Below, one piece after another: positions 20,314-29,757 of a stretch of 64,000 bases of DNA. The notes beneath the pieces were generated by a model that was not told the DNA's origin, ran no database searches, and saw nothing but the letters and a program-made list of their open reading frames with translations. The DNA is from Mucilaginibacter sp. GTDB taxonomy: Bacteria > Bacteroidota > Bacteroidia > Sphingobacteriales > Sphingobacteriaceae. Where the stretch lies: the NCBI RefSeq assembly GCF_025362475.1, contig NZ_JANYGH010000072.1, forward strand, positions 112,434 through 176,433, read 5' to 3'. The translations under genes were made by a program, and so were the position numbers. Position 1 is the stretch's first letter. Every line of letters starts with the position of its first letter.

Positions 20314-22113
20314 TTACTTGTTAAAATCGTAAAATTTCCAGCTGGTAGTAAAATCCTTTTTTAAAGGCTGATTAGTTAATGTGGCTCTTACCATTTCTAT
20401 GGGAATAAGGTTCTCCTTGATAACAGCATCGTGAAATTGCTTATAGGTCATTTTGCCACTATCAACCATTTCCTTTTTCAGTTCCATCAGCTGCAATCCG
20501 CCCAGCAGGTAGGCCACCTGGTAAAGCGGACTATATCCACCTTCAAATGAGCGCCTTACTTCGCCTTCGGCATTTGCTTTTTCGTGGCCTACCCTATCCA
20601 CCAAAAAGTCAACACATTGTTGCGGTGTCCAGTTACCTAAATGATAGTTTAAAGAAAATATGATACGGGCACAGCGGTGCATACGCCAAAACAGCATACC
20701 AACCCGTTCCTCGGGCGTTTTGGCAAAACCCTTATCGTACAGCAATAACTCCCAATACAAGGCCCAGCCTTCGGTAGCTAAGGGAGTAGTAAAATCCTGC
20801 CTGTAGGCCTTATAACGGCTATTCATAAAATATTGCAGGTTATGACCGGGAATCAACTCATGCTGTACCGTACCTCTTGAAAAATAAGGGTTGTTGCCCC
20901 GCATACTCATTAGCTTATCCTGTGCCTCCATTGTATTGGTTGGATAAGAGATACTGATCTCCTTTCCACCGGTAAAAAATGGATTAACCAATTGGCGCTC
21001 GGGCGACATCATAACCATGCCCCAGGTTTCTTCGGCAAGTGGTGGTATGGTTATCAGGTCGCGCTCTTTAATAAAGCTTATAGCGTCGTTATATAGTTTA
21101 ACAATTAATTCTGGCTGATGGCCCACAGGCACATAGCTATTCTTTACCTTTTCCAACGCTTTTTTCCAATCGTTGCCGTAGCCCATTTCCTGCGAGGCCT
21201 TCAGCATTTCTTTATCACACCAGGCAAATTCTTTGTTAGCCAGTTTTATCAGTTCCTCTGGTGTGTAAGGGATCATTTCTGCCTGCAACTGGCTTATCAA
21301 CGCGTCGCGGCCAATGGGTACGCCTTTTATGCCGCTGCTATCGGGTTTTTGAGTTGTATTTATTTTGCCTTTACGCTTTGCCAATTCACTATACTTCAAC
21401 AATGCCACGTCAAGGGCTTTATACGGTACAGGCACCCACCAGGTAAATGCGGGATCATATCCATTATAAAATCCATAAAAATCCTTTAACCGTCCTTTTA
21501 AACCAATAAGGGCATCACGGATAATTTTTGCCAATGGCATATCCAAACCCGGAAGTTTTGAATATACTGCCGAATCTGCTTTGAGTTGCTTAAGAATACT
21601 GTTAAGCTGGGCAGCCACCTTTTCGCCATCCACAAAATCACCTCGGCGGCGTTTTTTCTCTAACAAGTAAATATCATCAGCAAATGAAAGGTATTTTGCT
21701 ACCTGGTTATACTTATCTTCTTCTTTTTTTAAATCATTCAACTCAAAATCAATCCGCTTTTTAAGTAATATGTAATCAACCTTGCCGTAAATACTCAACG
21801 ACTCAAAATCTGTTTGCTGCAGTTGCTTTAAATAATCGTTATTAACCTCAACCAGCCTTTTACGCTGTTCGGGCGAATTAAGTACATTCATTTTGTACTG
21901 ATCTTCGGCATGCTCATTTACGTTATATGGCGAGTAAAAATCTTTGATTGCATTAATATCCTGCCCGTATTGAATTATTTTACCTGCAATTTCGCTGGTT
22001 TGTTCATAAAGATTAGTGGCAGAAGCACCAGTTTGCGCATTAACTGCAAATGCACACATGGTTAGGAATAATACGATGACAGGTGTAAGTGATCTTTTTA
22101 TCGCGGTTGGCAC
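20314..22113 (-). CDS. DUF885-family secreted protein (putative metallo-hydrolase)
   Basis: Signal peptide; GTVQHELIPGHNLQYFMNSRY (HExxxGH), EGWALYWELLLYDKGF, characteristic of DUF885. Confidence 0.88.
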   Translation of the reverse strand: MPTAIKRSLTPVIVLFLTMCAFAVNAQTGASATNLYEQTSEIAGKIIQYGQDINAIKDFYSPYNVNEHAEDQYKMNVLNSPEQRKRLVEVNNDYLKQLQQTDFESLSIYGKVDYILLKKRIDFELNDLKKEEDKYNQVAKYLSFADDIYLLEKKRRRGDFVDGEKVAAQLNSILKQLKADSAVYSKLPGLDMPLAKIIRDALIGLKGRLKDFYGFYNGYDPAFTWWVPVPYKALDVALLKYSELAKRKGKINTTQKPDSSGIKGVPIGRDALISQLQAEMIPYTPEELIKLANKEFAWCDKEMLKASQEMGYGNDWKKALEKVKNSYVPVGHQPELIVKLYNDAISFIKERDLITIPPLAEETWGMVMMSPERQLVNPFFTGGKEISISYPTNTMEAQDKLMSMRGNNPYFSRGTVQHELIPGHNLQYFMNSRYKAYRQDFTTPLATEGWALYWELLLYDKGFAKTPEERVGMLFWRMHRCARIIFSLNYHLGNWTPQQCVDFLVDRVGHEKANAEGEVRRSFEGGYSPLYQVAYLLGGLQLMELKKEMVDSGKMTYKQFHDAVIKENLIPIEMVRATLTNQPLKKDFTTSWKFYDFNK

Positions 22114-22475
22114 AATTTTAATATTAAAGGGTAAGTAAACGTTGCTTTTTTGAAATGATTTTTGTAAAACTTTCTTCTTGATTTATTCTAATCCTCTTTG
22201 AATTTACAATTACTTAACTCTAATAACCAACACCGGGCATTAACCGGATAAAATGCTGCTATCATCTGTTAATTTTCTGTAGTTGAACGGCCCAAAATCG
22301 AAGAAAAAGCACCATCTCAGGCTCTATTCCTGAATAATTAAATATTTAAAAAATACCAATAATCAAAATTAAACCTATGCCTATTTCAAGCATACATTAT
22401 AAAAGCGTGATGATCGTCCGTGTTACGATTAATATGAAACTATCTCAATGTTTGTTACTCTTAAAATTAAAAAGC

Positions 22476-22503
22476 CCGTATCCAATAATGGATGACGGGC
22501 AAA
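22476..22503. terminator. Imperfect GC-rich hairpin
   Basis: gcccgtatcca-ataa-tggatgacgggc, preceded by A-rich tract. Confidence 0.4.
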
Positions 22504-22533
22504 TTAACTACATAACCAAATTGCTTTTTACAT

Positions 22534-22583
22534 AAATAGCTAAGCCCACATTGAAAATGATTTCAATGTGGGCTTAGCTATTT
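22534..22583. repeat. Perfect 23-bp inverted repeat with 4-nt loop in the DUF885/LuxR intergenic region
   Basis: aaatagctaagcccacattgaaa-atga-tttcaatgtgggcttagctattt. Confidence 0.8.
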
Positions 22584-23195
22584 TAAATCTGTAAATCGGG
22601 GGTTTTCAATTACCGTTCTCCTAATTGGAAATCCAGTTGCGTATTACGTTCCAAAACCCCAATCTAATACGTTAATTAAATAATAATCAGTTAAATATCA
22701 TAAAACAGGTATTGACCTTGAGTATTTTTTTTATTAAATTGCATAACCTAAAAATCTAATTAATTATAACTAATATCTTTCGCCATTTAAAGGATTATAT
22801 CACGTTGAAAGATGTATTTTATAAGACGATAATAGCCGAACCAATTGTTTGAAAGCCCTTCCAGTGAAAGTATCATCTTTTTAATTCATCTATAATCAAC
22901 GTAGATACGGTAAGCGGTCATGTTGAAAGATGAAGATGTGCCACGTTGTTAAAACATTATTGGTACGTTTTATATATAAAGCAGCTAAGTAATATGTGAA
23001 GATCATGATGGTTTGGCCATTGCGAGAAGAATTTATGAACTTAGGTACTACTACGCAGAAGTTTGCGTATTTATACGTTCAACCAAAAAAGATTTCAACC
23101 CTATATTTACTTAAAATAAATTTATATGGATTAACAAGCAAATATATTTTCCTTATTAAAAAACGACTACCAACCTTCACATAAATCATCCCGCC

Positions 23196-23978
23196 ATGAA
23201 AGATAACTATCAATCATCCTACTATGATTTTTTAAAGTATTCCCGAAAAAGGAATGGGACACACTTTCCCGAAGTGCCAGAATTATCTCAATTTGACCAT
23301 GAATCTTTAAACAAAGATTTATTCCCTTCTGCTTTATATTCTATTGATTACACAGAACATACTTATTCTTTCCGGCTTTTTAACATGGATAAATTTCTTG
23401 GGTATCCTTCAGATTTTCTATTTAAAACAACCCCCTCATTTTTAAACGAAATCCGAAACCAGGAAGATCTAAGCATTTTTAATGAGCAAATATTTCCAGA
23501 TCAGATGTCATTTTTAGCACACCATTTAAAGGATAATGAATGTCAATATATTTTTACTACAAATTTCCGAATTAAAAATTTCAATAACTCCTGGTCTGTT
23601 GTAATTCAGCGAACACGTTATCTTTTTAACGATTATGACCGGATACCCATCGGATCAATTAATTCATTAACCGACATTACTTACTTTAAAAATGATTCAA
23701 AAATTAACCATCTTATTGAGCAGTTTGATGAAAAAGGACAAAGGTGTGTAATTGAAGATAAGTGCTACCACTCAAAAGATAGCAATGATGTACTCAGTAA
23801 ACGGGAGGTTGATGTTTTAAAACTCGCCAGCAAAGGTTTGGGAAGTAAAGAGATAGCCGAGGAACTTAATATAAGTATCCACACCATCAATAATCACCGG
23901 CGAAACATGCTGAGCAGATCCAATTGTAAAAACATTTTACAATTGGTTGATAGGGCTGTAAAAAATGGGATGCTTTGA
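23196..23978 (+). CDS. LuxR-family transcriptional regulator (PAS-like N-terminus)
   Basis: C-terminal HTH: LSKREVDVLKLASKGLGSKEIAEELNISIHTINNHRRNMLSRSNCKN. Confidence 0.9.
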   Translation: MKDNYQSSYYDFLKYSRKRNGTHFPEVPELSQFDHESLNKDLFPSALYSIDYTEHTYSFRLFNMDKFLGYPSDFLFKTTPSFLNEIRNQEDLSIFNEQIFPDQMSFLAHHLKDNECQYIFTTNFRIKNFNNSWSVVIQRTRYLFNDYDRIPIGSINSLTDITYFKNDSKINHLIEQFDEKGQRCVIEDKCYHSKDSNDVLSKREVDVLKLASKGLGSKEIAEELNISIHTINNHRRNMLSRSNCKNILQLVDRAVKNGML

Positions 23979-23981
23979 TTT

Positions 23982-24539
23982 TTAAACAGGGAGGGTTCTG
24001 AAATCCTTAATTCCGGATTTTATCATATCATTTTCAAGTTCTTCAGATATATAAACAACAGCAGGAAACTCCTTTAGGTAAAAAATATTTCTTCCGTTTA
24101 TTACATCTTCTTTTAAAATTAATTTTCTCATTTTCCTTATCACTTTATTACCTTGGGGACCAGGTTCATCAAACAAGTCATAATCTGATTTGTCCCAATC
24201 TAAAGCGTCAAGTACTTGCAAAATGTTTAAAATAGTGAACTCATCCTTTTTTTCATAGTTAATTATTTCAGGTTTAATAAACTGAATAAATTTTGCGTCA
24301 CTTGATGCCTTAAAAAAGTTTGTAGCCTTAACCGAAGTAACTGGTAATACCATTCCTATCCCGGATAAAAAATCGGGTATCTTTTTGGAGGGGTCTTTAA
24401 TGAAAACCTTTGGGGATGGCTCATCATTTATAGGTACTCCCTTATACATTTTCTCACTAAATGAGGCAGAGCATTCAAACTCGTTAAATTCTAACACGCC
24501 CTCATCTACCCAGGGTAAAAGTTGTTTGTAAACCATCAT
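23982..24539 (-). CDS. Imm11/DUF1629-like putative immunity protein
   Basis: Immediately downstream of and touching the toxin ORF; NILQVLDALDWDKSDYDLF ... INGRNIFYLKEFPAVVYISEELENDMIKSGIKDF resembles the Imm11 C-terminal pattern. Confidence 0.65.
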   Translation of the reverse strand: MMVYKQLLPWVDEGVLEFNEFECSASFSEKMYKGVPINDEPSPKVFIKDPSKKIPDFLSGIGMVLPVTSVKATNFFKASSDAKFIQFIKPEIINYEKKDEFTILNILQVLDALDWDKSDYDLFDEPGPQGNKVIRKMRKLILKEDVINGRNIFYLKEFPAVVYISEELENDMIKSGIKDFRTLPV

Positions 24540-27500
24540 TAAAATACTATGTTATTTAAACTCACACCTGCGCCATTTCTTATGCTTGCACGTGCATCTC
24601 TTATCAAATCATCTATTAATACACGTGCCTGACTTGGAGTTATAGCTCCGGCATGCAAACTTGAACGTATGGAAGTTAACCTTGTTTCCACCAGTAAAGT
24701 ATAATTTGGGTGCGATCCCAGGTGAAAAGCACTATTACCAAACTGTGTTGCAACATTCGGGTTGGTTAAAACTGCATCGGCTAAAGTAGCAGCATCCGGC
24801 GGAACCATGATGCCATTTCGCAAACCATCTTCAATATTAAATGGCGGAATCACCCTATCAAACAAATCCTGAAAAGTTGTCCGTAACTCTCTGGGAATAA
24901 CATGGTGAGCCTGGAAGCTACCTGGTTGCAAGCCTGCAATTCCCCTTCTAAGCTCGGCAGTACTCTCCCGCATCTCAATAACAGCACGACGCGCCTGCCT
25001 GTTCCCTGCCCGTCGTAAATCGCGCTGCAGGTCTCTCCTGGCATTTTGTGATAAGGAATTAATATCGTCAATAAACTGGCGCGGGTTGCTTTCAACCCCA
25101 ACAACAATCCCTCTTTGTCTTCCCCCGCGTATAAATACATCATCACCTAACCTTGCTGTATCATCAGCTGCACCTACAACGCGCAGTTCGCCCTGTTCAA
25201 TAAATTCAACATCGCCTGTTGCCAGCAGTATCCATGGATTAATGTATCCTTCAAGCCGAAACCTCCGCCTTTCAAACCTGATCCTGAACCTTCTAAAACG
25301 AACTCGTGAAAACAATCTTTCAGCAAATTCATCCAACGTTTTCATACCTCTGCCGGCGCGCTCACCTATTCCGCGCATAATCAACCGGCCCCTTTCAACA
25401 ACTGCGTGAATGGAGGATAAGATGGCTCTTCCGGCCCTACCAAGTGTTGGAAAAGCACGCCCTATTGCACGACCGGCACGCGCTACTACCCGCCCAACAG
25501 CAGCCGCGCCAGACTTTAATGATTTCCAAAACGCATCACTACCAAGCAGAGCAAAAATGGCTTCAACGGCAGCAACAGCAATTGAACGCGCTAACGATTT
25601 TGCTGCTCCTATAATGTCGCCAGCTATGGATTTATAAACATATTCACCAAGGTAATAAGCTCCTCTTACAACAGCCACGCCAATCATAATGGTTGTAATC
25701 GCTTCCATGATAACAGGTAATGCAGCAGTAACCGCGCCGCCGGTTAAAACTTCGGCAACAACCAGTAATACAATAGTCCCAATAATAGTTGGGATAAGCC
25801 AGCTGCTATTGCAGTTAAACCACCTTCGTAAACCGGTATACATTTGGTTTAAAGTGTAGCGTGCACGCTGACCGCGGCTGAGCGGACCAAATTTAGCAGC
25901 TTCTGGAAATGCTATTGCTGGCTCTGCCTGTCCGCCCGCATGCTCCTGGGATGCGTTACAGGCCTGCGAAAGCATATTTTGCTCACTCTGGGCCATCATT
26001 TCCTGGAGTCGGCTTTCAGTTTCTTCTTCGCGGGATAGTGGAGGGCCTTGCGGAGCCGCATCAACTACAGGTTGGGCAACATCACCCGAATCCGGGGCTG
26101 CTCCTACGGCCGGAATACCTGCCCCCCCGGCACCTGAAGCTCCATCTTGCGGAAGCATTCCTCCCAATATATCATGAACAGTTCTTGTACCGTCTGTTGA
26201 ATTGCCAAATTCCACCTCGCCTCCAGTACTACCGGTCCTGCGTAAAATCGATTGGACCAGTTCAGGTTCAAGCTCAAGCGGCGCGACCTGGTCAACGTCT
26301 ATATCACTTTGGGTATATGTGCTTTTTTGGAATAAGCTCATATCCTCGGGAGCAATTTCACTTTCAACTCCTGATGATTGCACCTGCTGTATTAGTGTTG
26401 GCTCTTCAGTTCTTTCAAATGGTAATGGAGCTGTTAAATCAGCTCCTAAAAGCTCTTCTTCCATTTGCCCTTCAAATTCCCCTGGCATTAAACGCGCAGC
26501 TTGAATCTGATTACTAATCAGTTCCAGGTCAAGTTCCGAAACCATACGAGCTACCCTATTTGTAGCAGCAACTTTTTCTTCTTCTTCAGTTGCCAGGGTT
26601 CTTTGCAAAAATTGAATAATTTGTAACTTAACACCTGGCCAGGTATCGCCAAAGAGCTTAAAGTTTGGCAAATTCTGCAACGCACTTATCATAATCTGGA
26701 TCACAAAATTGATGATAGGCGGTTTAAAGCAATCTGGTAATACCCTCCAGGCCCAGGCTGCCAATACAATAGGAATTAGCCATGGGTTCATAAGCAGGAA
26801 AGCCAGTTTGGCAACAATTTCTGCATATGGGCGAATAAACTCCCATATATCCCGGGCTACGTTAATAATGTGGTGCCCAATTTCGGTAAGCCTTGCACCG
26901 GCCCAGGTTACTACCCGCCTAATGGTGTTTGCAAAACTTTGAATACCACGCTGTATAAACCTGAAAACAGCAATAGTCCCAATATTTTCAAGAAGCGTAA
27001 CTATTGGTTCCTGCAGTGATAGTAATGTATTTGCCACCCAGTTAAAGGCCCCAACAACATTATCTTTAAGTGTTTCAATTCCGGCGGTTATTACATCAAG
27101 AATATTTTCTTGCAGGTATGCCCTGAAGCGAACAAAAACTTCACTATTCCAATTGGCACGAACCCATTGAACACCACGATAAATAGCATAGGCACCGGCG
27201 CCTATTGCTACAACCGGCCCCAATGGCGATAGCATAAGCAATATACCGCCAATAACCATAAGCGGGGTTTTAATTGGCTCTATGGCTTCCATCAGCCAGT
27301 TCCAGGCTTGCTCTGCCTTTCCTTTTATCCAGTCAAGTACAGAGCCCCCTGCCCGCCAGGCAATACCAAACTGCCGCATCAACCAGTTCCAGGCTCGTGC
27401 AATAGTTTCGCGTATGGGCCTTATCAATTCCCATAACCAGGCGGCCGTACTGGTAATCCATTCCCAAACGGTACCGGCCACAGCCTTAATAGCATCCCAT

Positions 27501-29644
27501 ATTGGCAGGGCAAAGTTGTTCCAGAAAGAAGATAGCAAACTGCCAACCTGCTGAAAAAAAGCGCGGATGCGCTGTAGGGCGGCACCACCAAGCGATCTTA
27601 TAAAATCAAGTATCTTTTGGGCCAGTACAGCAAAAGCCTGGCATCCCCGTTCAACACCACCAGAAACGGTATCAATCAAGCTGCTTATAAAATCCTCAAG
27701 TATGCCCTGCAAACCTTCAGCCTGTAACCTGCTGAATAAACCACCGGTTGCAGCATCCACAGCACGCGCCAGTAAATTCTTAATATTATCAATAATATCG
27801 CCCCTCAAAAAATCAAGTAAACCAGGAGCAATTCTTTCAATGATACTCTCGGCCTGGTCTTCAACCCACTCAATTGCACTCGATGCCGCATCCCCTACAG
27901 CGGATACAACTCTACCACCGGTTGCATCCCAGGCACTACCCAATGCGGAAGTAATGGCATTTCGCTGAATATGCTGTTTGGGGGCATTTGAGATATTATT
28001 GACACCTGCAACCGGCAGAGGTTGCTGAATTGCAGCAGAAAATCCCGTAGATTCTTTACGTTGTATTTTTTCTTCCTGGTCACAGGCGGCGCATTTTCGT
28101 TGGATGAAATTAACCCCGGGGATGCTTCCTGGCTCAATATCTGTTTGAATGGCTTGTGATTGCAGAAAATTGGCTCGGGTACTGAATTTACCCATGCTAC
28201 TAAAATCTTCTTTCTTTTGGATATTTATATTTTGGGGTGAAGTTGGTTTTTCTGGTGTATTATCAGGTGGCGGAGCGGCATAACCCGTGTGCGAGCCGGT
28301 TATGTTTTTTTGGCCGACAACATCGGGCTTAATTTCGGTTTGAGATGCGGAACTTGTTTCTAACTGTGCAGTCTCAGCATGGTTTGATTTTCGCTGAATA
28401 AACGATTCCGTTTGATTAGTTCGTAAGCTTTCGGAAACACTTCCCTGCACCTGTTTCTTTTTCACACTGCTTCCGCCCTGCTGTAAGGTATGGGTTAACT
28501 CATGTGCAAGCAGTTGTTTTCCTTCAGATGTATCCGGCGAAAAATTTCCATGGTTAAAGTATATATTATTGCCTACTGTAAATGCTTTGGCATTTAAATC
28601 GCGCGACATATTTGCCGCATCATTACCCGTATGTATCCTTACATCTGAGAAATCATACCCAAACCTGCTTTCCATAAAGCTTTGGGTACGTTCAGGCATC
28701 GGGCTACCGCTATTTTTGGAAGAGTTGATCTGAGAAGTTGTATTTTCACTGGCAACCCCGGGAGCTGATGCTTCACTTTTCCGCTGGATCTGGTATGGAT
28801 TGGACGGATCCCAGATGGGCCTTATGGTACCAAAAAGGTTATCAAGATCAAAACGAAGTAAAGTTGGACTTATAATTTTTGATGATGTGCCTAATTCACG
28901 ATCAGTGGTTTCCCACCAGGTGGGATTATCCCTTTGCAATGAAGAATCAATAGCCATGGGAACAAGCAAATTTGAGAAGAAAGTTGCATGGCCGGCAGAA
29001 GCACCAATAGAGCGAAAAAATTGAAAGGAGTAATTCCAATGGGTTTCAATGGCACTGTAATCACCGGCCGATATCTGTCCGGCGCCCCTGTTCCAAAAAG
29101 GGCGGTTCATGGCAAACCAATCAATAGCATTGGCCGGCGCAGCGATTGCAGTAGAACCTGACATCGAAAGCGTGGTTACCCCAGTAGATGGCAGCCTTGT
29201 TGGAAAAAGCGAAATTCGGGGTAATGAAGGTACACGCAGCTGAAGTTCTGCAGGATTTATTAAATGAAAAGGAAGCGGAGCAGGCGGGGTAGCTTGTTGT
29301 GGCTGTGGTGCTGGCGCTGGTGGCTGTGGAGTTTCTCCATTTTCACCGTCCCTTTGTACCAATTGTGGAGTTGATGTAATTTCCTTTCTATTGATCTTTT
29401 CTTCTTCGTCGCAATGAGCGCATTTTCGCTGGATAAATGATGACTCCGGCATACGCATAACATGATCAGCCGTATCATCCGCCTCCTTTTCCAGCGGATC
29501 ATCCGGTGCCCCCACACTTAGCTTAGCCTGAAAAAATAAACCGGACCCGGTTTCAACAGGTAATACGTCATGTTGCTGCAAGCCTTGTGGCTGAACTATT
29601 GCAGCAGGGGTAGAAACGGGCTCAGTAACTGCACTTTCCTTCAC
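24539..29644 (-). CDS. Giant DUF4157-type eCIS-associated cargo protein with C-terminal AHH-like nuclease toxin domain
   Basis: 1701 aa; DUF4157-like SRFGYDFSDVRIHTGNDAANMSRDLNAKAFTVGNNIYFNHG...LLAHELTHTLQQGG; C-terminus GSFQAHHVIPRELR...NGIMVPPDA...FHLGSHPNYTLLV. Confidence 0.85.
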   Translation of the reverse strand: MKESAVTEPVSTPAAIVQPQGLQQHDVLPVETGSGLFFQAKLSVGAPDDPLEKEADDTADHVMRMPESSFIQRKCAHCDEEEKINRKEITSTPQLVQRDGENGETPQPPAPAPQPQQATPPAPLPFHLINPAELQLRVPSLPRISLFPTRLPSTGVTTLSMSGSTAIAAPANAIDWFAMNRPFWNRGAGQISAGDYSAIETHWNYSFQFFRSIGASAGHATFFSNLLVPMAIDSSLQRDNPTWWETTDRELGTSSKIISPTLLRFDLDNLFGTIRPIWDPSNPYQIQRKSEASAPGVASENTTSQINSSKNSGSPMPERTQSFMESRFGYDFSDVRIHTGNDAANMSRDLNAKAFTVGNNIYFNHGNFSPDTSEGKQLLAHELTHTLQQGGSSVKKKQVQGSVSESLRTNQTESFIQRKSNHAETAQLETSSASQTEIKPDVVGQKNITGSHTGYAAPPPDNTPEKPTSPQNINIQKKEDFSSMGKFSTRANFLQSQAIQTDIEPGSIPGVNFIQRKCAACDQEEKIQRKESTGFSAAIQQPLPVAGVNNISNAPKQHIQRNAITSALGSAWDATGGRVVSAVGDAASSAIEWVEDQAESIIERIAPGLLDFLRGDIIDNIKNLLARAVDAATGGLFSRLQAEGLQGILEDFISSLIDTVSGGVERGCQAFAVLAQKILDFIRSLGGAALQRIRAFFQQVGSLLSSFWNNFALPIWDAIKAVAGTVWEWITSTAAWLWELIRPIRETIARAWNWLMRQFGIAWRAGGSVLDWIKGKAEQAWNWLMEAIEPIKTPLMVIGGILLMLSPLGPVVAIGAGAYAIYRGVQWVRANWNSEVFVRFRAYLQENILDVITAGIETLKDNVVGAFNWVANTLLSLQEPIVTLLENIGTIAVFRFIQRGIQSFANTIRRVVTWAGARLTEIGHHIINVARDIWEFIRPYAEIVAKLAFLLMNPWLIPIVLAAWAWRVLPDCFKPPIINFVIQIMISALQNLPNFKLFGDTWPGVKLQIIQFLQRTLATEEEEKVAATNRVARMVSELDLELISNQIQAARLMPGEFEGQMEEELLGADLTAPLPFERTEEPTLIQQVQSSGVESEIAPEDMSLFQKSTYTQSDIDVDQVAPLELEPELVQSILRRTGSTGGEVEFGNSTDGTRTVHDILGGMLPQDGASGAGGAGIPAVGAAPDSGDVAQPVVDAAPQGPPLSREEETESRLQEMMAQSEQNMLSQACNASQEHAGGQAEPAIAFPEAAKFGPLSRGQRARYTLNQMYTGLRRWFNCNSSWLIPTIIGTIVLLVVAEVLTGGAVTAALPVIMEAITTIMIGVAVVRGAYYLGEYVYKSIAGDIIGAAKSLARSIAVAAVEAIFALLGSDAFWKSLKSGAAAVGRVVARAGRAIGRAFPTLGRAGRAILSSIHAVVERGRLIMRGIGERAGRGMKTLDEFAERLFSRVRFRRFRIRFERRRFRLEGYINPWILLATGDVEFIEQGELRVVGAADDTARLGDDVFIRGGRQRGIVVGVESNPRQFIDDINSLSQNARRDLQRDLRRAGNRQARRAVIEMRESTAELRRGIAGLQPGSFQAHHVIPRELRTTFQDLFDRVIPPFNIEDGLRNGIMVPPDAATLADAVLTNPNVATQFGNSAFHLGSHPNYTLLVETRLTSIRSSLHAGAITPSQARVLIDDLIRDARASIRNGAGVSLNNIVF

Positions 29645-29757
29645 TAAAATATTTTGTATTAAGAAGATACAATAGAATTAACTCCCCATTTAACCTGTAA
29701 GATACAGGCCGCATAAATATTTAAAGAACTCCAAAATTTTTGTTCTTTAAATGTTGA

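Noticed and set aside
20314-22113. Possible role of the DUF885 protein in the eCIS
   Set aside because: More than 1.8 kb from the cargo end, separated by a LuxR gene and intergenic region; looks like an unrelated metabolic gene
22996-23184. 62-aa plus-strand ORF upstream of the LuxR gene
   Set aside because: AT-rich, no convincing domain; probably leader or intergenic sequence
25086-26517. Plus-strand ORFs of 75-202 aa within the 1701-aa cargo region
   Set aside because: Antisense to a long domain-bearing minus-strand ORF; likely chance open frames
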